This document shows positions 10,991 through 20,956 of a DNA stretch of 41,878 bases, one piece after another; the first letter of the stretch is position 1, and every line of letters begins with the position of its first letter. The DNA is taken from positions 51,376 through 93,253 of the forward strand of contig NW_014578222.1 of the NCBI RefSeq assembly GCF_000485595.1. Reading direction: 5' to 3'. A program made the translations under genes and the position numbers. The notes beneath the pieces are model-generated. The model ran no database searches, was not told the origin of the DNA, and saw only the letters and a program-made list of their open reading frames with translations. Source of the stretch: Priapulus caudatus. Taxonomy: Eukaryota; Priapulida; Priapulimorpha; Priapulimorphida; Priapulidae.

Positions 10991-13221
10991 ATCATTCACT
11001 AAAACCTCCGCAGCCGTTGGATTTGTCCGGGAGAAATCTCAGCGATAACTGGACAAGATTCACGCAAAGGTTTGATGTGTATATGGCGGCGAGTGGTGGG
11101 GCCATGAAGGATGATGCGATACAGACAGCTATCTTCCTGCACGTGATTGGGGAACCAGCCCTGGAAGTTTATAATGGTTTCACGTGGGCCGAAGCAGGTG
11201 ACGCAAATGATCTGGCCAAGATCCGTTTGAAGTTCAAGGACTATTGTATCCCGAGAACGAACGTGACGTTCGAAAGACACCGGTTTTTCACAACAGTACA
11301 AAAACCAGGTGAGACCATAGACCATTTTGTGACTGAATTACGCACGCGAGCAAAGACGTGTGAATTTGGAATTTTGCAAGACGGTTTGATCCGTGATAGA
11401 GTTATATGTGGGATACCAAGTAACACACTGAGACAACGCCTTCTGCGTGAGGAGAAGTTAACATTGGCGAAAGCCATAGACATTTGTAGGGCGGAAGAGG
11501 CCACCCGTTCACAGGTTGGTCAGTTGAGTGGCGAAGCAGCGGGTGCTAGTGGTAGTTGTACATCGTGTGATGCCGTATACAAGCGACAGCCGAAATCTAG
11601 TGACGAGTCAAAGGGATATAACTCTCGCAACCAAGAAGTGAAGAAGGATAGTTGCAAGTTTTGTGGGTACAGGCACCGACCAAATGCCTGTCCAGCCTAT
11701 GGTAAACAATGTATTAGGTGTGGGAAAATTGGACATTTTATCAAATGTTGCCCAAACTCAGACAAACGCAAGCAAGGGCAGAAGGTTCACGCAGTGGAGA
11801 CTGAGTATGACATTGACAATGAACAGTCTGACGAGTTCTTTGTTGATACTGTGAACACAGCTAACACATCACAGAGTTGGATAGTTCCATTAGACATTAA
11901 TGGTACTGTATTACCTATGAAGTTGGACACTGGTGCTAATGCCAATATCATTAGTGAACATGACTTTTGCTCCATAGGACGTAAACCCAAGTTGCACACA
12001 AGCAAAGTGAAATTGACAGCTTATGCTGGTCATGATGTGCCAGTCAAGGGACAATGTATCATGAACATTGAACACAAGGGGAAGGTAAGCAAAGCACTGT
12101 TTATCGTGACGCAAGAGCCTGTTCATCCAATTCTAGGACTTCAAGAATGTGAGAAATTGAGATTAGTCCGACGTGTTTGGCAAGTGGATGCAGAGAATCA
12201 GGAAGACATAAATACAGATTCGGAACAGAGGCAATCAGTGAACACAGAATCACACAAGAGAAAGACTTCAGGTTTCTGTGACAGTGTACGCACAGAATAC
12301 GCAGATATATTCAAAGGGTTAGGTTGTTTGCCCGGAATACACAAGATTCGTCTTGACGATGCGGTGACACCTGTTGTGGAACCTTGCAGAAAGGTACCAT
12401 TTGGACTGCATGATAAACTCAAAGAGGAACTTGACAGAATGGAATCTCTTGACGTGATTACAAAGATTGACGAGCCGACAGAGTGGGTCAGCTCACTGGT
12501 CATAGTGCATAAGAAGACAGGACAGATTCGTGTTTGTCTAGATCCCAAGAACCTCAACAAAGCCATACGGCGAGAGCATTTTAAACTTCCGACCAGAGAA
12601 GAAATTATGTCAAAGTTTGCTGGAGCCAAAGTATTCACGAAGTTGGACGCATCCAGCGGGTTTTGGCAGCTGCGACTAGATGAGGATTCATCCAAGGTAT
12701 GCACATTTAGCACACCATTTGGAAGATATCGCTATCTCCGTCTACCATTTGGAATCTCCTCTGCCCCAGAAGTCTACCATAGGACTATCTACAACATGTT
12801 CAGTGACATACCAGGTGTTGATACCAGTATGGATGATGTTATTATCCAGGGAGCATCTCAGGAAGAACATGATGCCAGTCTAAAGCGTGTCTTAGACAAA
12901 GCCAGGGAAGAGAACTTGAGGCTGAATGCAGACAAGTGCGTTATCAGTGTTTCTGAACTGACGTTCATTGGAGATGTTATCAGTGACAAGGGAGTCAAGC
13001 CTGACAGCACCAAGATCGAAGCAATCCATGCAATGGATAGACCAACCAACAAGAAGGAATTGCAGAGATTCCTAGGAATGGTGACATATCTAGCAAAGTT
13101 TGTGCCTGATCTGTCTACGGAGACAGCACCGCTCAGATCACTCCTACATCACAAAACACAGTGGGAATCGAACATGACGGAAGCGCTGACGCGACTCAAG
13201 AGACTTTGCTTATCTAGGTGA
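10894..13221 (+). pseudogene. gag-pol: gypsy Gag-protease-reverse transcriptase frame
   Basis: A single open frame of 775 codons. Residues 1-32 are translated LTR, an artefact of the deletion; true Gag begins near residue 36 (LKPPQPLDLSG). Gag carries a retrotransposon capsid-type domain (about 50-200) and two zinc knuckles: C-x2-C-x3-H-x4-C at about 254-266 (variant spacing) and canonical C-x2-C-x4-H-x4-C at about 273-286. Protease has LDTGAN at about 344-349. Reverse transcriptase spans about 490-740, with FTKLDASSGFWQ (catalytic Asp near 585) and the second catalytic box read as SMDD (Asp 647-648), where this family normally has an aromatic residue in place of Ser. The frame then breaks before RNase H. 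It replicates by reverse transcription in related active elements; this copy is dead. Confidence 0.9.
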
Positions 13222-13478
13222 TACCAGTGCTGAGAGTTTTATGACCCAAAAAGACAGATCAAAGATGTCAACAGATGCTTCACAGTCAGGTTTAGGGGCT
13301 GTATTGCTACAGCTTTATGGATGGTGAATGTGTTCCTGTGGCATATGCTTCGAGAGCCATGACGGGAGACCGAAACCCGTTACCGCTCAGATCGAAAAGG
13401 ATACTCTGAAGTATTGTAAATTCGAGTCAGTATATTTATGGACAGAGTATCATCGCAGAGACCGACCATAAACCGCTT
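13222..13478 (+). pseudogene. gypsy RNase H remnant, frameshifted
   Basis: RNase H pieces appear in changing frames: KMSTDASQSGLGAVLLQ from about 13262, then GECVPVAYASRAMT from about 13323, then QIEKDTLKYC-like sequence, then ETDHKPLVFIF leading into the next frame. The TDAS aspartate and the TDHKPL block are recognisable. At least two small indels break the domain. Confidence 0.85.
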
Positions 13479-14882
13479 GTGTTTATCTTCGCAAAATCAC
13501 TTGCTGATTGTCCGCCAAGAATCCAACGACTGAAATTGCGACTACAAAAGTATGACCTGAAAATCACGTACACACCAGGGAAACACATGCACGCAGCAGA
13601 TACATTGTCACGTGCATACATGAAGAACACAGGAAACAGTGACATTGACATTGAGGTGCAAGCGTACATTGATGAAGTCAAATCAACAACCAGTGTGTCG
13701 GAGTCACGCATGAAAAAAATCCAGGATGAAATGCAGAAAGATGCAGATCTACAGCTGCTGCTGATTTTAATTCCCAAAAAACTCAGAAGTGAAATGCTGA
13801 AAAAGATTCATGTTGGAGACCTCGGGATCGAGAAGTGTCGAAAATGTGCACGCAAAGTCCTATTTTGACCAGGGATGAACTCCGACATCGCCAATGTGGT
13901 CAAAGATTGTGAACATTGTCTCACACATCAAAGCCGTTAACAAGTAGAGCCATTAGATCCTCATCCGATTGTAAGTCGACCATGGGAGAAACTGGCAACC
14001 GACTTGTTTTCATACAGTGGTCGAGACTATCTGCTAGTAGTTGACGCGTATTCGAATTATCCAGAAGTCGCTGTGTTGTCAAACGCAACTAGCAGATCTG
14101 TGATTAACTCACTGAAGTCTACATTTGCCAGACATGGCGTACCAGAGGAAGTGTTCGGAGACAACGGACCATGTTATGACAGCGCTGAATTCAAACAGTT
14201 TTCGGAAGACTGGGGTTTCAGACATACTACCTCAAGTCCAAGATACCCCAAGTCCAACGGACTAGCCGAACGCACTGTACAGACAGTGAAGAACATTATT
14301 CGTAAATCCAAGGAAAGCGGCGAAGATCCTCAGTTAGGACTACTTGCTTATCGAAGTACACCGATGGAGAATGGCTATTCTCCAGCACAGATGTTGATGG
14401 GTAGAAGAATTCGCACAAATCTGCCTATTCGTACAAACCTACTGGAAACAAACACCAGACAGAGAGTCGTCAAGAAGAAAGTGTTGTCGCAAAAGAAACA
14501 GAAACACTATCATGACCGTGGAACTAAGCAGCTTCCTGCTCTTGAACCCGGTTCCCGTGTTAGAGTGTTGAGCGACGATGGAAAAATCTGGCGCGAAAAA
14601 GGGGTAGTGATCAGAGAAGTCGCAAACAGGTCGTTTATGATTCAGACTGACAGAGGGTCTGATTTGCGGAGAAATCGATCGGTATTGCTAAAGACCAACG
14701 AGCCTCTGCCAAGGCCAGAGGTGGAGATGTCAACCCAGAAGTTGCAAGGGGAGACAACTCAGCAGCAGTCCGGTATCCCAGTGGAATCGTCTACACCCAA
14801 TACTGTTGGTGACAGCCAGCCTACCTGTATCACCAGAACGGGTCGAGAGATCATAATGCCACAGCAATTGATTGAAGCATGA
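13479..14882 (+). pseudogene. gypsy integrase with two in-frame stops
   Basis: After the RNase H tail (SLADCPPRIQRLKLRLQKYD), the frame enters the HHCC zinc-binding region (KIHVGDLGIEKC), in which the second His of the usual HVGH is Asp. TGA at 13866-13868 stands where the family has Trp, and TAA at 13938-13940 follows the CEHC motif. The same frame continues without a break through the catalytic core: Asp in LATDLF (about 14004), Asp in FGDNG (about 14160) and Glu in SNGLAERTVQ (about 14268), the DDE triad. The tail (RVRVLSDDGKIW...) is the usual C-terminal DNA-binding part, ending at TGA 14880-14882. Confidence 0.9.
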
Positions 14883-15211
14883 ACAGACATATATTTCAAG
14901 TTGGAAATAGTCAGCAAATTTTCAGTTAATGCAAGTTTTTGTTTTGTGACAGTTAAATTTCAAGTTATTTCAGTGACAGCTGAAATTCAGTGTTTAATTT
15001 TATACACTAAATTTAGTTCATCAGGCAGATGAATATATTGTGAAAAGTTGAAGTTATTGTGAAAAGTTTGAATGAATGCGACACTGCTGAGCATTAGTTC
15101 TGGAAAAGTGCATCTGAAATGGAAAGTAGGTTAACACAACAAAATGTATACAACACCAGAGTTTGTTCATATGGTATGGTATCTTTATTTTACATACAGT
15201 GACAGTTTAGG
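14883..15211 (+). other. Non-coding 3' region of the gypsy element
   Basis: Sequence between the integrase stop and the polypurine tract, AT-rich with repeated GTGACAG/TTCAGT words and no open frame of note. Confidence 0.7.
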
Positions 15212-15225
15212 CACAGGAAGGGAGA
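15212..15225 (+). promoter_or_regulatory. Polypurine tract of the gypsy element
   Basis: CACAGGAAGGGAGA directly abuts the TG of the 3' LTR, the plus-strand priming site used in reverse transcription. Confidence 0.85.
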
Positions 15226-15434
15226 TGTAATGATATGAACAGTTTAACATAATGATTTACTGTACTTTATTAGGACCGCCCCCTATACCATGCTTGCGCA
15301 CAACACATGCGCAGTCATCAGTTGCTCGGCAGTGTTCGCCATATTGTACACATTCGGATCGTCAGATTACACGTTATATGTTTGAACCCTGTTGTCACTT
15401 GTTAGTGATTGTCACAGACAGACGTAACATTACA
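15226..15434 (+). repeat. 3' LTR, complete (209 bp)
   Basis: It runs from TGTAATG to ACATTACA and is followed by GTTTT (15435-15439), which matches the bases before the 5' LTR. It is the only complete LTR of this element. Confidence 0.88.
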
Positions 15435-15559
15435 GTTTTAAAAATGTTTTTAAAACCTCCGATTGTTAGTTGGGTATCTATCTATCTAATGACAGCTGTA
15501 GCAGGGTTGACGCTTAATGATACCGGCTTAGTCATTATTATCGTGGTTGTATCATGTAT

Positions 15560-15580
15560 CTGACGTCATAATGACGTCAG
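15560..15580. repeat. Palindrome of two CRE-like sites
   Basis: Two TGACGTCA-type half-palindromes form perfect 10-bp arms around a single central base. It could bind CREB/ATF-type factors, or be part of the TTAA element's subterminal structure. Confidence 0.55.
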
Positions 15581-15727
15581 CCGCTGCTTACTACACATGT
15601 ACGCGGGCAAGCAAAAACGCTCTGACAGTTCACATGTACCGTTATATGGAGAAATTAGCATGTACACAGGTGGCACATAGTGTTAGCCATCGAATAAAGT
15701 TGAAAACGAAAAATTGATGAAATTTCA

Positions 15728-15748
15728 TGCACAACGTGGAGAGTATCC
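15728..15748 (-). repeat. Right terminal inverted repeat of the TTAA element
   Basis: Exact reverse complement of 4193-4213, followed by TTAA at 15749-15752. Confidence 0.75.
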
Positions 15749-15779
15749 TTAAGTACTTGTGATATCACAACAATTTACA

Positions 15780-15872
15780 ACAAGTAATACATAAATAAAT
15801 GAATAAATAAATAAAAGTATGAATAATTGAATGAATAAATAAATGTAATAAATAAATAATTAATTAATTAAT
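15780..15872. repeat. AT-rich tetranucleotide repeat (AAAT/GAAT)
   Basis: Tandem AAATAAATGAAT-type units, then TTAATTAA. No coding. Confidence 0.85.
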
Positions 15873-15933
15873 GCATAGTCACTGACAGCTGAAGGTTTGA
15901 AAGCTGCATCTAGTCCGTAATTTCTAACCGGTT

Positions 15934-16023
15934 TTATCTATCGCAGGTGTTAGACAGTAGGTTCCAAGCATCAATAAACGAGCGTTTGATAAATGCTACA
16001 TGCATCTTCAGGCTTTGCTTTCC
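15934..16023 (-). pseudogene. 3'-end fragment of a second ankyrin/cGAS-like gene
   Basis: Read on the minus strand it encodes FIKRSFIDAWNLLSNTCDR then TAA at 15934-15936, matching DIKRSFIDA near the C-terminus of the main gene, with the same bases after the stop as at 17240-17300. Upstream on the minus strand the similarity stops and LTR-like sequence begins, so only the last exon end survives. It shows that the family was present here in at least two copies, and gives the native C-terminus that the main gene has lost. Confidence 0.7.
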
Positions 16024-17235
16024 TGGTAAAGTCGTGACCATGGACTAGTCAGTTAGTAGAGCCAACCAATTACATGCAGTCGCGTATAGCAGGTTGAGTA
16101 TAAACCATAGGTAGGCGGGTCTCCAGTTTGGGTATAAAATGTCTTGCTTAGCAAGAGAGAGAGACCCAGAGAAACAGTGAGAGATACAGACAGAGAGCCC
16201 GAGGGGAGAGACGGGGAGAGACAGAGCACGATACGTAGATACTGCACATTTGCTAGATAACGTACGTCACAAACTAATCCTCGTAAGTTATGACGTGTCT
16301 CGCGTAACTCTGGTGTACGCGCTTGCCCTGTTATGGGATTATGGAATTATACATAGTTAAGAGGTAACCATTAAAGAGAATTACTGAATACGTATACCAG
16401 TGTGGTTATATTCTTTACAATATGATTCCGAATAGACGTTAGCAAAGGGTGTTACATATACATCCACGCGTAACCACTAATGCGATCACTGCAAGCTAGC
16501 AGCTTCCCTACATTCGTTTCCAATCAATAAACTGCCATCAGATCGTGCGGCTTTATAAACGTGGATGTACTACGTGTACTGTAACATCTGTTTTGCACAT
16601 GTTAAATTGAAATAGTAAATGTAGAGGCATAGGTTAGGATTGACCGTTTAGCATACAGATCAGAAATAGTTAGGTTGGGGAACTAGCAGATAGATTACAG
16701 ACGTTAGGTGGCGCTTGTACAGATGCTGGCCATATGTGCATTTCGCGCGTAATTACTCGAATAAGAAAGTGTTGGTGTGTGTGATTGGCTGGGGTAGAGT
16801 TGAGCTGGCAGTGATTGGACGAGAAAGTTATATATAAAGAGCGGGAGCGCATTTGAACTGTTGGAACTGGGAGGACGGGACGACGAGACGGCGACTGTAT
16901 GTTTGTAAACAATATATTTCTTTAGTTGAACACAAATTCTATATGTCGTCTTGATTATTTTTACTCTAAATTATTACATACAAACTCGTCCTTACAGTAA
17001 ACCACATAGCCGCTCTTGTTACTCGTGTCCGCATAGTCTCGTAAAACGTATTATCAGGTATTCCTTATCACCTGATACTCTCAAGTGCATATTATTAACC
17101 AATAGCACTAAAACACGAACTATGGTCAATCCTATGCACGCTAGCAAGGTCATTGGGTAACGCTTAGAACAAACGGTACAAATATACGAAATTTGGTCTG
17201 AACAAATGTTATAAATATACTAATTATTAACTAAT
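16024..17235. other. LTR-like debris between two cGAS-like 3' ends
   Basis: No gene. The stretch has several promoter-like boxes (GGTATAAAATG about 16131, TATATATAAAG about 16829), shares CATGGACTAGTCAGT with 2142-2157, and contains a solo-LTR candidate described separately. It seems to have been inserted between duplicated 3' flanks (15877-15968 and 17240-17333). Confidence 0.5.
16580..16996 (+). mobile_element. Solo LTR candidate
   Basis: It begins TGTAACATCTG and ends CCTTACA, with a TATA box (TATATATAAAG) near 16829. Its start resembles the LTR-like start at 2122. Flanking bases do not give a clear target duplication. Confidence 0.4.
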
Positions 17236-17300
17236 TAATGCACAGTCCCTGACCGCTGAAGGTTTGAAAGCTGCATTCAGCCAGCAATTTCTAACCTGTT

Positions 17301-17333
17301 TTATCTATTTGAGGTGTCAGACAGTAGGCTCCA
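17301..17333 (-). pseudogene. Displaced native C-terminal codons of the ankyrin/cGAS-like gene
   Basis: On the minus strand this reads WSLLSDTSNR then TAA, homologous to WNLLSNTCDR-TAA of the fragment at 15934. In the main gene this should follow directly after ...KRSFIDA, but about 500 bp of inserted sequence (17334 to about 17835) separates them. Confidence 0.65.
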
Positions 17334-17835
17334 ATTATTGTATTCAGCAAACGGTGGCGACAGGATGCGACGCTTGGCACGTCACACCTAGCGCATAAGA
17401 CGCTACGCACATAACGCGCGACGACAATGGACGGGCGCGCCTCCCGTATTGCCTTGTGCCGGGGATGGGTGACGCGACGCGCCACACGTACGAGCCAAGG
17501 TTTGGCCGATAATGACGAAAAACCGGTCGAATTGAAAATGTCGCCGGGCGGTTTTCGGAAACGTATAAATATGCACGGACGAAAGATCACAAGTTAGTTA
17601 TTACCCAGAAGAAGAGACGAGAGACGATGTAGTGGAGATGTAATGGACGAAAACAGAAATGAAAACAGAAAATGCCTAAGCACGGTCACCTAGGTTACCG
17701 TAGTGTATATATATTTTGTATTGTGTTTTACTAATAAAGTCAGTCTTCAAGAACAAATTCTGCGACTACATTGTCTTTACTATTTTTGCTACGAAGCTGG
17801 AGCAAAGAAAACAACAACGTTTCCCAGTACAATAC
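17334..17835 (+). mobile_element. Inserted promoter-bearing repeat (LTR-like)
   Basis: It carries GTATAAATATGC (about 17563) as a TATA box and an AATAAA signal (about 17733), and has TGTATTCAG... and ...CAGTACA near its ends, as in an LTR in plus orientation. Its first 50 bp match 2545-2597 in the opposite orientation. It interrupts the last codons of the minus-strand cGAS-like gene; only CAA is shared at the two junctions, so the target duplication, and therefore the element class, is unresolved. Confidence 0.5.
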
Positions 17836-19525
17836 AAGCGTCAATAAACGAGCGCTTGATATCTGTTACAACTTTAGGCTCTGCTTCACTGACCGACTCC
17901 TCTATCTTCTTCCACAGCTCCTCAGCGCTAAAATTCAGTCCACTCTCACTCACCAGCGAACCGCTATCAAGACGTTCCAGTAACTCATCTACGTGCCGCT
18001 TACGCAAATACGCGACCGGCACGTATGAGATTGTTTTACCGCGGTCCTCGGCCAAAACATTGAAATTATCAATATAAGGTTGCAGCATTTTGTCATTAAT
18101 TATAGACGATTGTACGTACTTAAATATTTTTCTTACGATTTCTTTGAGTTGCAACGGATCCGCTGAGTTAGATGATGCGACATGAAGCAGCGCAAGTTTT
18201 AAATGGTAGGAGTCGATCAGTATCCCAGGCATAAAGCGAGTGGCGATATACAGCTGAATAACGTCTATGTTTGCTGCACGTAAACGTGTAACGTTACTGT
18301 CTGTACGCAACTCATCCTTATTCGATATATTTTCACACTTAAAATAACAACCGTGTACTCGAGGATCAAGAAATGCCTTTGCTGTGATTAGAGCATTGCG
18401 ATAAACTTTATCAAAACTATTGATCGCATGGTTTTCCGCTACTGCCGTACAGACGGACCAGTGCGTATTATCTGAGTTCACGCCAGGCTTGGGTACCACG
18501 TGGTAGTGGCAATGAGGAAAGACAGGAAAGTTTGTTGCGCCAGCTGGCTTGCCCGAGATTCGTACTCCCGGCGTAACATCGATCGATATACGTAGAAATC
18601 TAAAAAGTCCGCGGCCAACAAATATCATTTTTATTTGGGTGCAAACTTTGTTCCATGCCAAAATATTTTTTTTTTGTAGTTTGAATAAATTTTGTCCGTT
18701 TTTCATGACTTCACAAACAGCTCGGCATAACACCTCAACAAATTTTTCCTGTTGATTTACCGAACTAAGCGGGGCTGATTTTTCCTTGCGAATTGTTACA
18801 AAGCCAGGTGTATGTGTGTTTTCAATAATTACATTTGTTATATCGATTTCAAATAGGAAGTCGTATTCGTCCGGCAGACCAGCTTTTGTGCAGTTGGCCG
18901 TGCTGCCTATCAGAATGGCCCTGCAGGAGAAGTTACTGTCTACGACTTTCATCTCATTGCAGACTCGCTCCATCAGGTCTAGCACGTTGTCCCGCATTTT
19001 ATCGCATTCCTTCTGATGCTCTAATCTTCCCAAGCCTGGCGTCTCCCATATATCAGACAGTGACGTCACACCACTGACATTACAGGGTAATATCTTAGAT
19101 TTGCTGTTACAATAACAATGGTTGAGCAGCTTACTGACAAAGTATTGGTGAGCCAGTATAGCGCCGGCGGATTCTCTATAGCCGTCGTTGATGGTGACCT
19201 TACGGGCACGACCTACGGCCACCTGGTACGCTATTTGCACGTCCTTAAGAAGCCATGCCTTTATTTTATCCAATAATTTTGTCACAATACTTGCGTGACC
19301 GCCGTCGGCAGCACACGCCAACGCTGTCCAGCCATTGTTATCGCGACTCTCCTCCACACGCGCTCCTGCTGCTAGTAGCGTCGTGACACACGATGTCTGA
19401 CCGCTATTGGCAGCAGACATCAACGCCGTCCTGCCATTCACGTCCGCGTGATCTATGTTAGCGTCCTCACGTAATAACGTTGTGACCGTATCCGTATGAC
19501 CGCTATTGGCAGCAAACATCAACGC
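17789..19525 (-). CDS. Ankyrin-repeat cGAS-like receptor (Mab21 nucleotidyltransferase), main exon
   Basis: Residues 1-90 (counted from 19522) hold three ankyrin repeats (e.g. GHTDTVTTLLREDANIDHAD, NNGWTALACAADGGHASIV). Residues about 170-570 are a Mab21/cGAS-like domain: GS at 206-207, the metal-binding pair E219-Y-D221 (PDEYDFLFEID), and a third acid D315 (RISIDVTPG), then SYHLKLALLHV in the helical lobe. No zinc-thumb insertion is visible. Family members sense nucleic acid or other ligands and make cyclic dinucleotide or oligonucleotide messengers in the cytosol; the triad suggests activity, the ligand is unknown. There is no ATG at the 5' end: the frame opens at GCG after an AG that ends a CA-repeat tract, so this is an internal exon or a break in the ankyrin array. 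The last 14 codons (IVLGNVVVFFAPAS) come from inserted repeat sequence. Confidence 0.85.
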   Translation of the reverse strand, partial: ALMFAANSGHTDTVTTLLREDANIDHADVNGRTALMSAANSGQTSCVTTLLAAGARVEESRDNNGWTALACAADGGHASIVTKLLDKIKAWLLKDVQIAYQVAVGRARKVTINDGYRESAGAILAHQYFVSKLLNHCYCNSKSKILPCNVSGVTSLSDIWETPGLGRLEHQKECDKMRDNVLDLMERVCNEMKVVDSNFSCRAILIGSTANCTKAGLPDEYDFLFEIDITNVIIENTHTPGFVTIRKEKSAPLSSVNQQEKFVEVLCRAVCEVMKNGQNLFKLQKKNILAWNKVCTQIKMIFVGRGLFRFLRISIDVTPGVRISGKPAGATNFPVFPHCHYHVVPKPGVNSDNTHWSVCTAVAENHAINSFDKVYRNALITAKAFLDPRVHGCYFKCENISNKDELRTDSNVTRLRAANIDVIQLYIATRFMPGILIDSYHLKLALLHVASSNSADPLQLKEIVRKIFKYVQSSIINDKMLQPYIDNFNVLAEDRGKTISYVPVAYLRKRHVDELLERLDSGSLVSESGLNFSAEELWKKIEESVSEAEPKVVTDIKRSFIDACIVLGNVVVFFAPAS

Positions 19526-19527
19526 CT

Positions 19528-20327
19528 ACACACACACACACACAGCCCCACACACACACACACACTGCACCGACACACAGGACAAACACACACACTACAC
19601 ACACCATCACACACACCACACAGTCACACACCACCACAAATACATGTACGCCACAAAACGAGCGCCACACCAACACACGCGCGCGCGCACACACACAACA
19701 CACACACACACACGACACACATACATTTATATATATATATACATACACATACACACACAGGCACACATCACACCACACACACAACACACACACACACACC
19801 CACACACACACACACACCCACACATCACACATACACGTTGCGCACACATACACACGCACTACAACACGCGCGCACACCCATCACACACAATATATATATA
19901 TATATATATATAATATATAATATATATTATATCATACCACATACACACACAGGCCACATCATACACACCACACAGCACACAGCCACACAGCACACACACA
20001 CACACCACACAACACACACCACACAAATGTACCACACCATTACAACACACACACACGGCGGCCACACAGCACACACACAGCAATATACACACGCACACGC
20101 CTTAGAATACATTGCGCAACGCACACACCAGACGCACGCACCACACAGAGCACACGCACGCCGCCACACGACACGCTATATGAATGACACGCGCAACGCA
20201 CACACAGACGCACGCACACACAGACACGCGCGGCTGCCACAACACGCACACGCGTCTAGTCCTTCGAGAACGACGCGACACACACACACACGCACAAATA
20301 CCATGCACAACACATACACACACACAC

Positions 20328-20362
<35 letters not shown>

Positions 20363-20589
20363 CACACGCACCAAACACCCACATCACACCACATCACTCA
20401 CACACACACACACACACACACAACACACACACACACAAACTACACACCACCACACGAATACACACACACACACACATACAATATACAAAAAGCATGCACA
20501 CACAGACAACACACACGACGCGCCGCCCAAATCAGCGCATACACACATCAGACCACACACAGCACGCACACTCACACCACACACACACG

Positions 20590-20620
<31 letters not shown>

Positions 20621-20925
20621 CACACGACAACACAACAACCAATACACACACACACACACCAACCACAAATACGCTATGCACGACACCATACGCACAGACA
20701 CACGCACAAATTACGCATGCCACAACACACACACACACAACACACACACACACACCACAACACACACACCCACACAGCCACACATACACCACGCGACAAA
20801 ATCGCATGCACACACAGAAGACACACACACACACCACAAAGACGTCATGCACAACACAGACGCACCCACACACAGATGCACACACAAACGCAACGCACGC
20901 ACACACACACACAGGCACAAACACA

Positions 20926-20956
<31 letters not shown>

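Larger units (their letters stand above)
10868..15434 (+). mobile_element. Defective Ty3/gypsy LTR retrotransposon
   Basis: The element is 4567 bp with order LTR, gag, protease, reverse transcriptase, RNase H, integrase, polypurine tract, LTR, the Ty3/gypsy order. The target duplication is GTTTT. The 3' LTR is 209 bp; only its first 123 bp remain at the 5' end, with 3 mismatches between the copies over that stretch. The rest of the 5' LTR, the primer-binding site and the gag leader are deleted. Frameshifts in RNase H and two in-frame stops in integrase show it is not functional. It is nested in the AACGTT repeat inside the TTAA-flanked element, so it is the younger insertion. Confidence 0.93.
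4189..15752 (+). mobile_element. Putative giant TTAA-flanked DNA element carrying a DUF4806 gene
   Basis: A 21-bp sequence starting GGATACTCTCC at 4193-4213 is found once more, as its exact reverse complement, at 15728-15748. Both copies are bordered on the outside by TTAA (4189-4192 and 15749-15752), the target duplication used by piggyBac and Kolobok transposons. I see no other copy in the window, so the two ends look paired. Removing the nested gypsy insertion (10868-15434 plus one 5-bp duplication) leaves about 7 kb. The interior holds a spliced DUF4806-domain gene and AACGTT-rich repeats; I recognise no transposase, so the element would be non-autonomous or of unknown type. Alternatively the ends belong to two unrelated degraded copies. 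The pairing is inferred; the inverted repeat and TTAA are seen directly. Confidence 0.5.

Noticed and set aside
15252-15563. Frame in the 3' LTR of the gypsy element
   Set aside because: It duplicates the LTR-derived start of the gag frame and runs into the flank; not a gene.
16024-16460. Second solo LTR ending in GTGTTACA at about 16455
   Set aside because: I could not find a matching TG start with flanking duplication.
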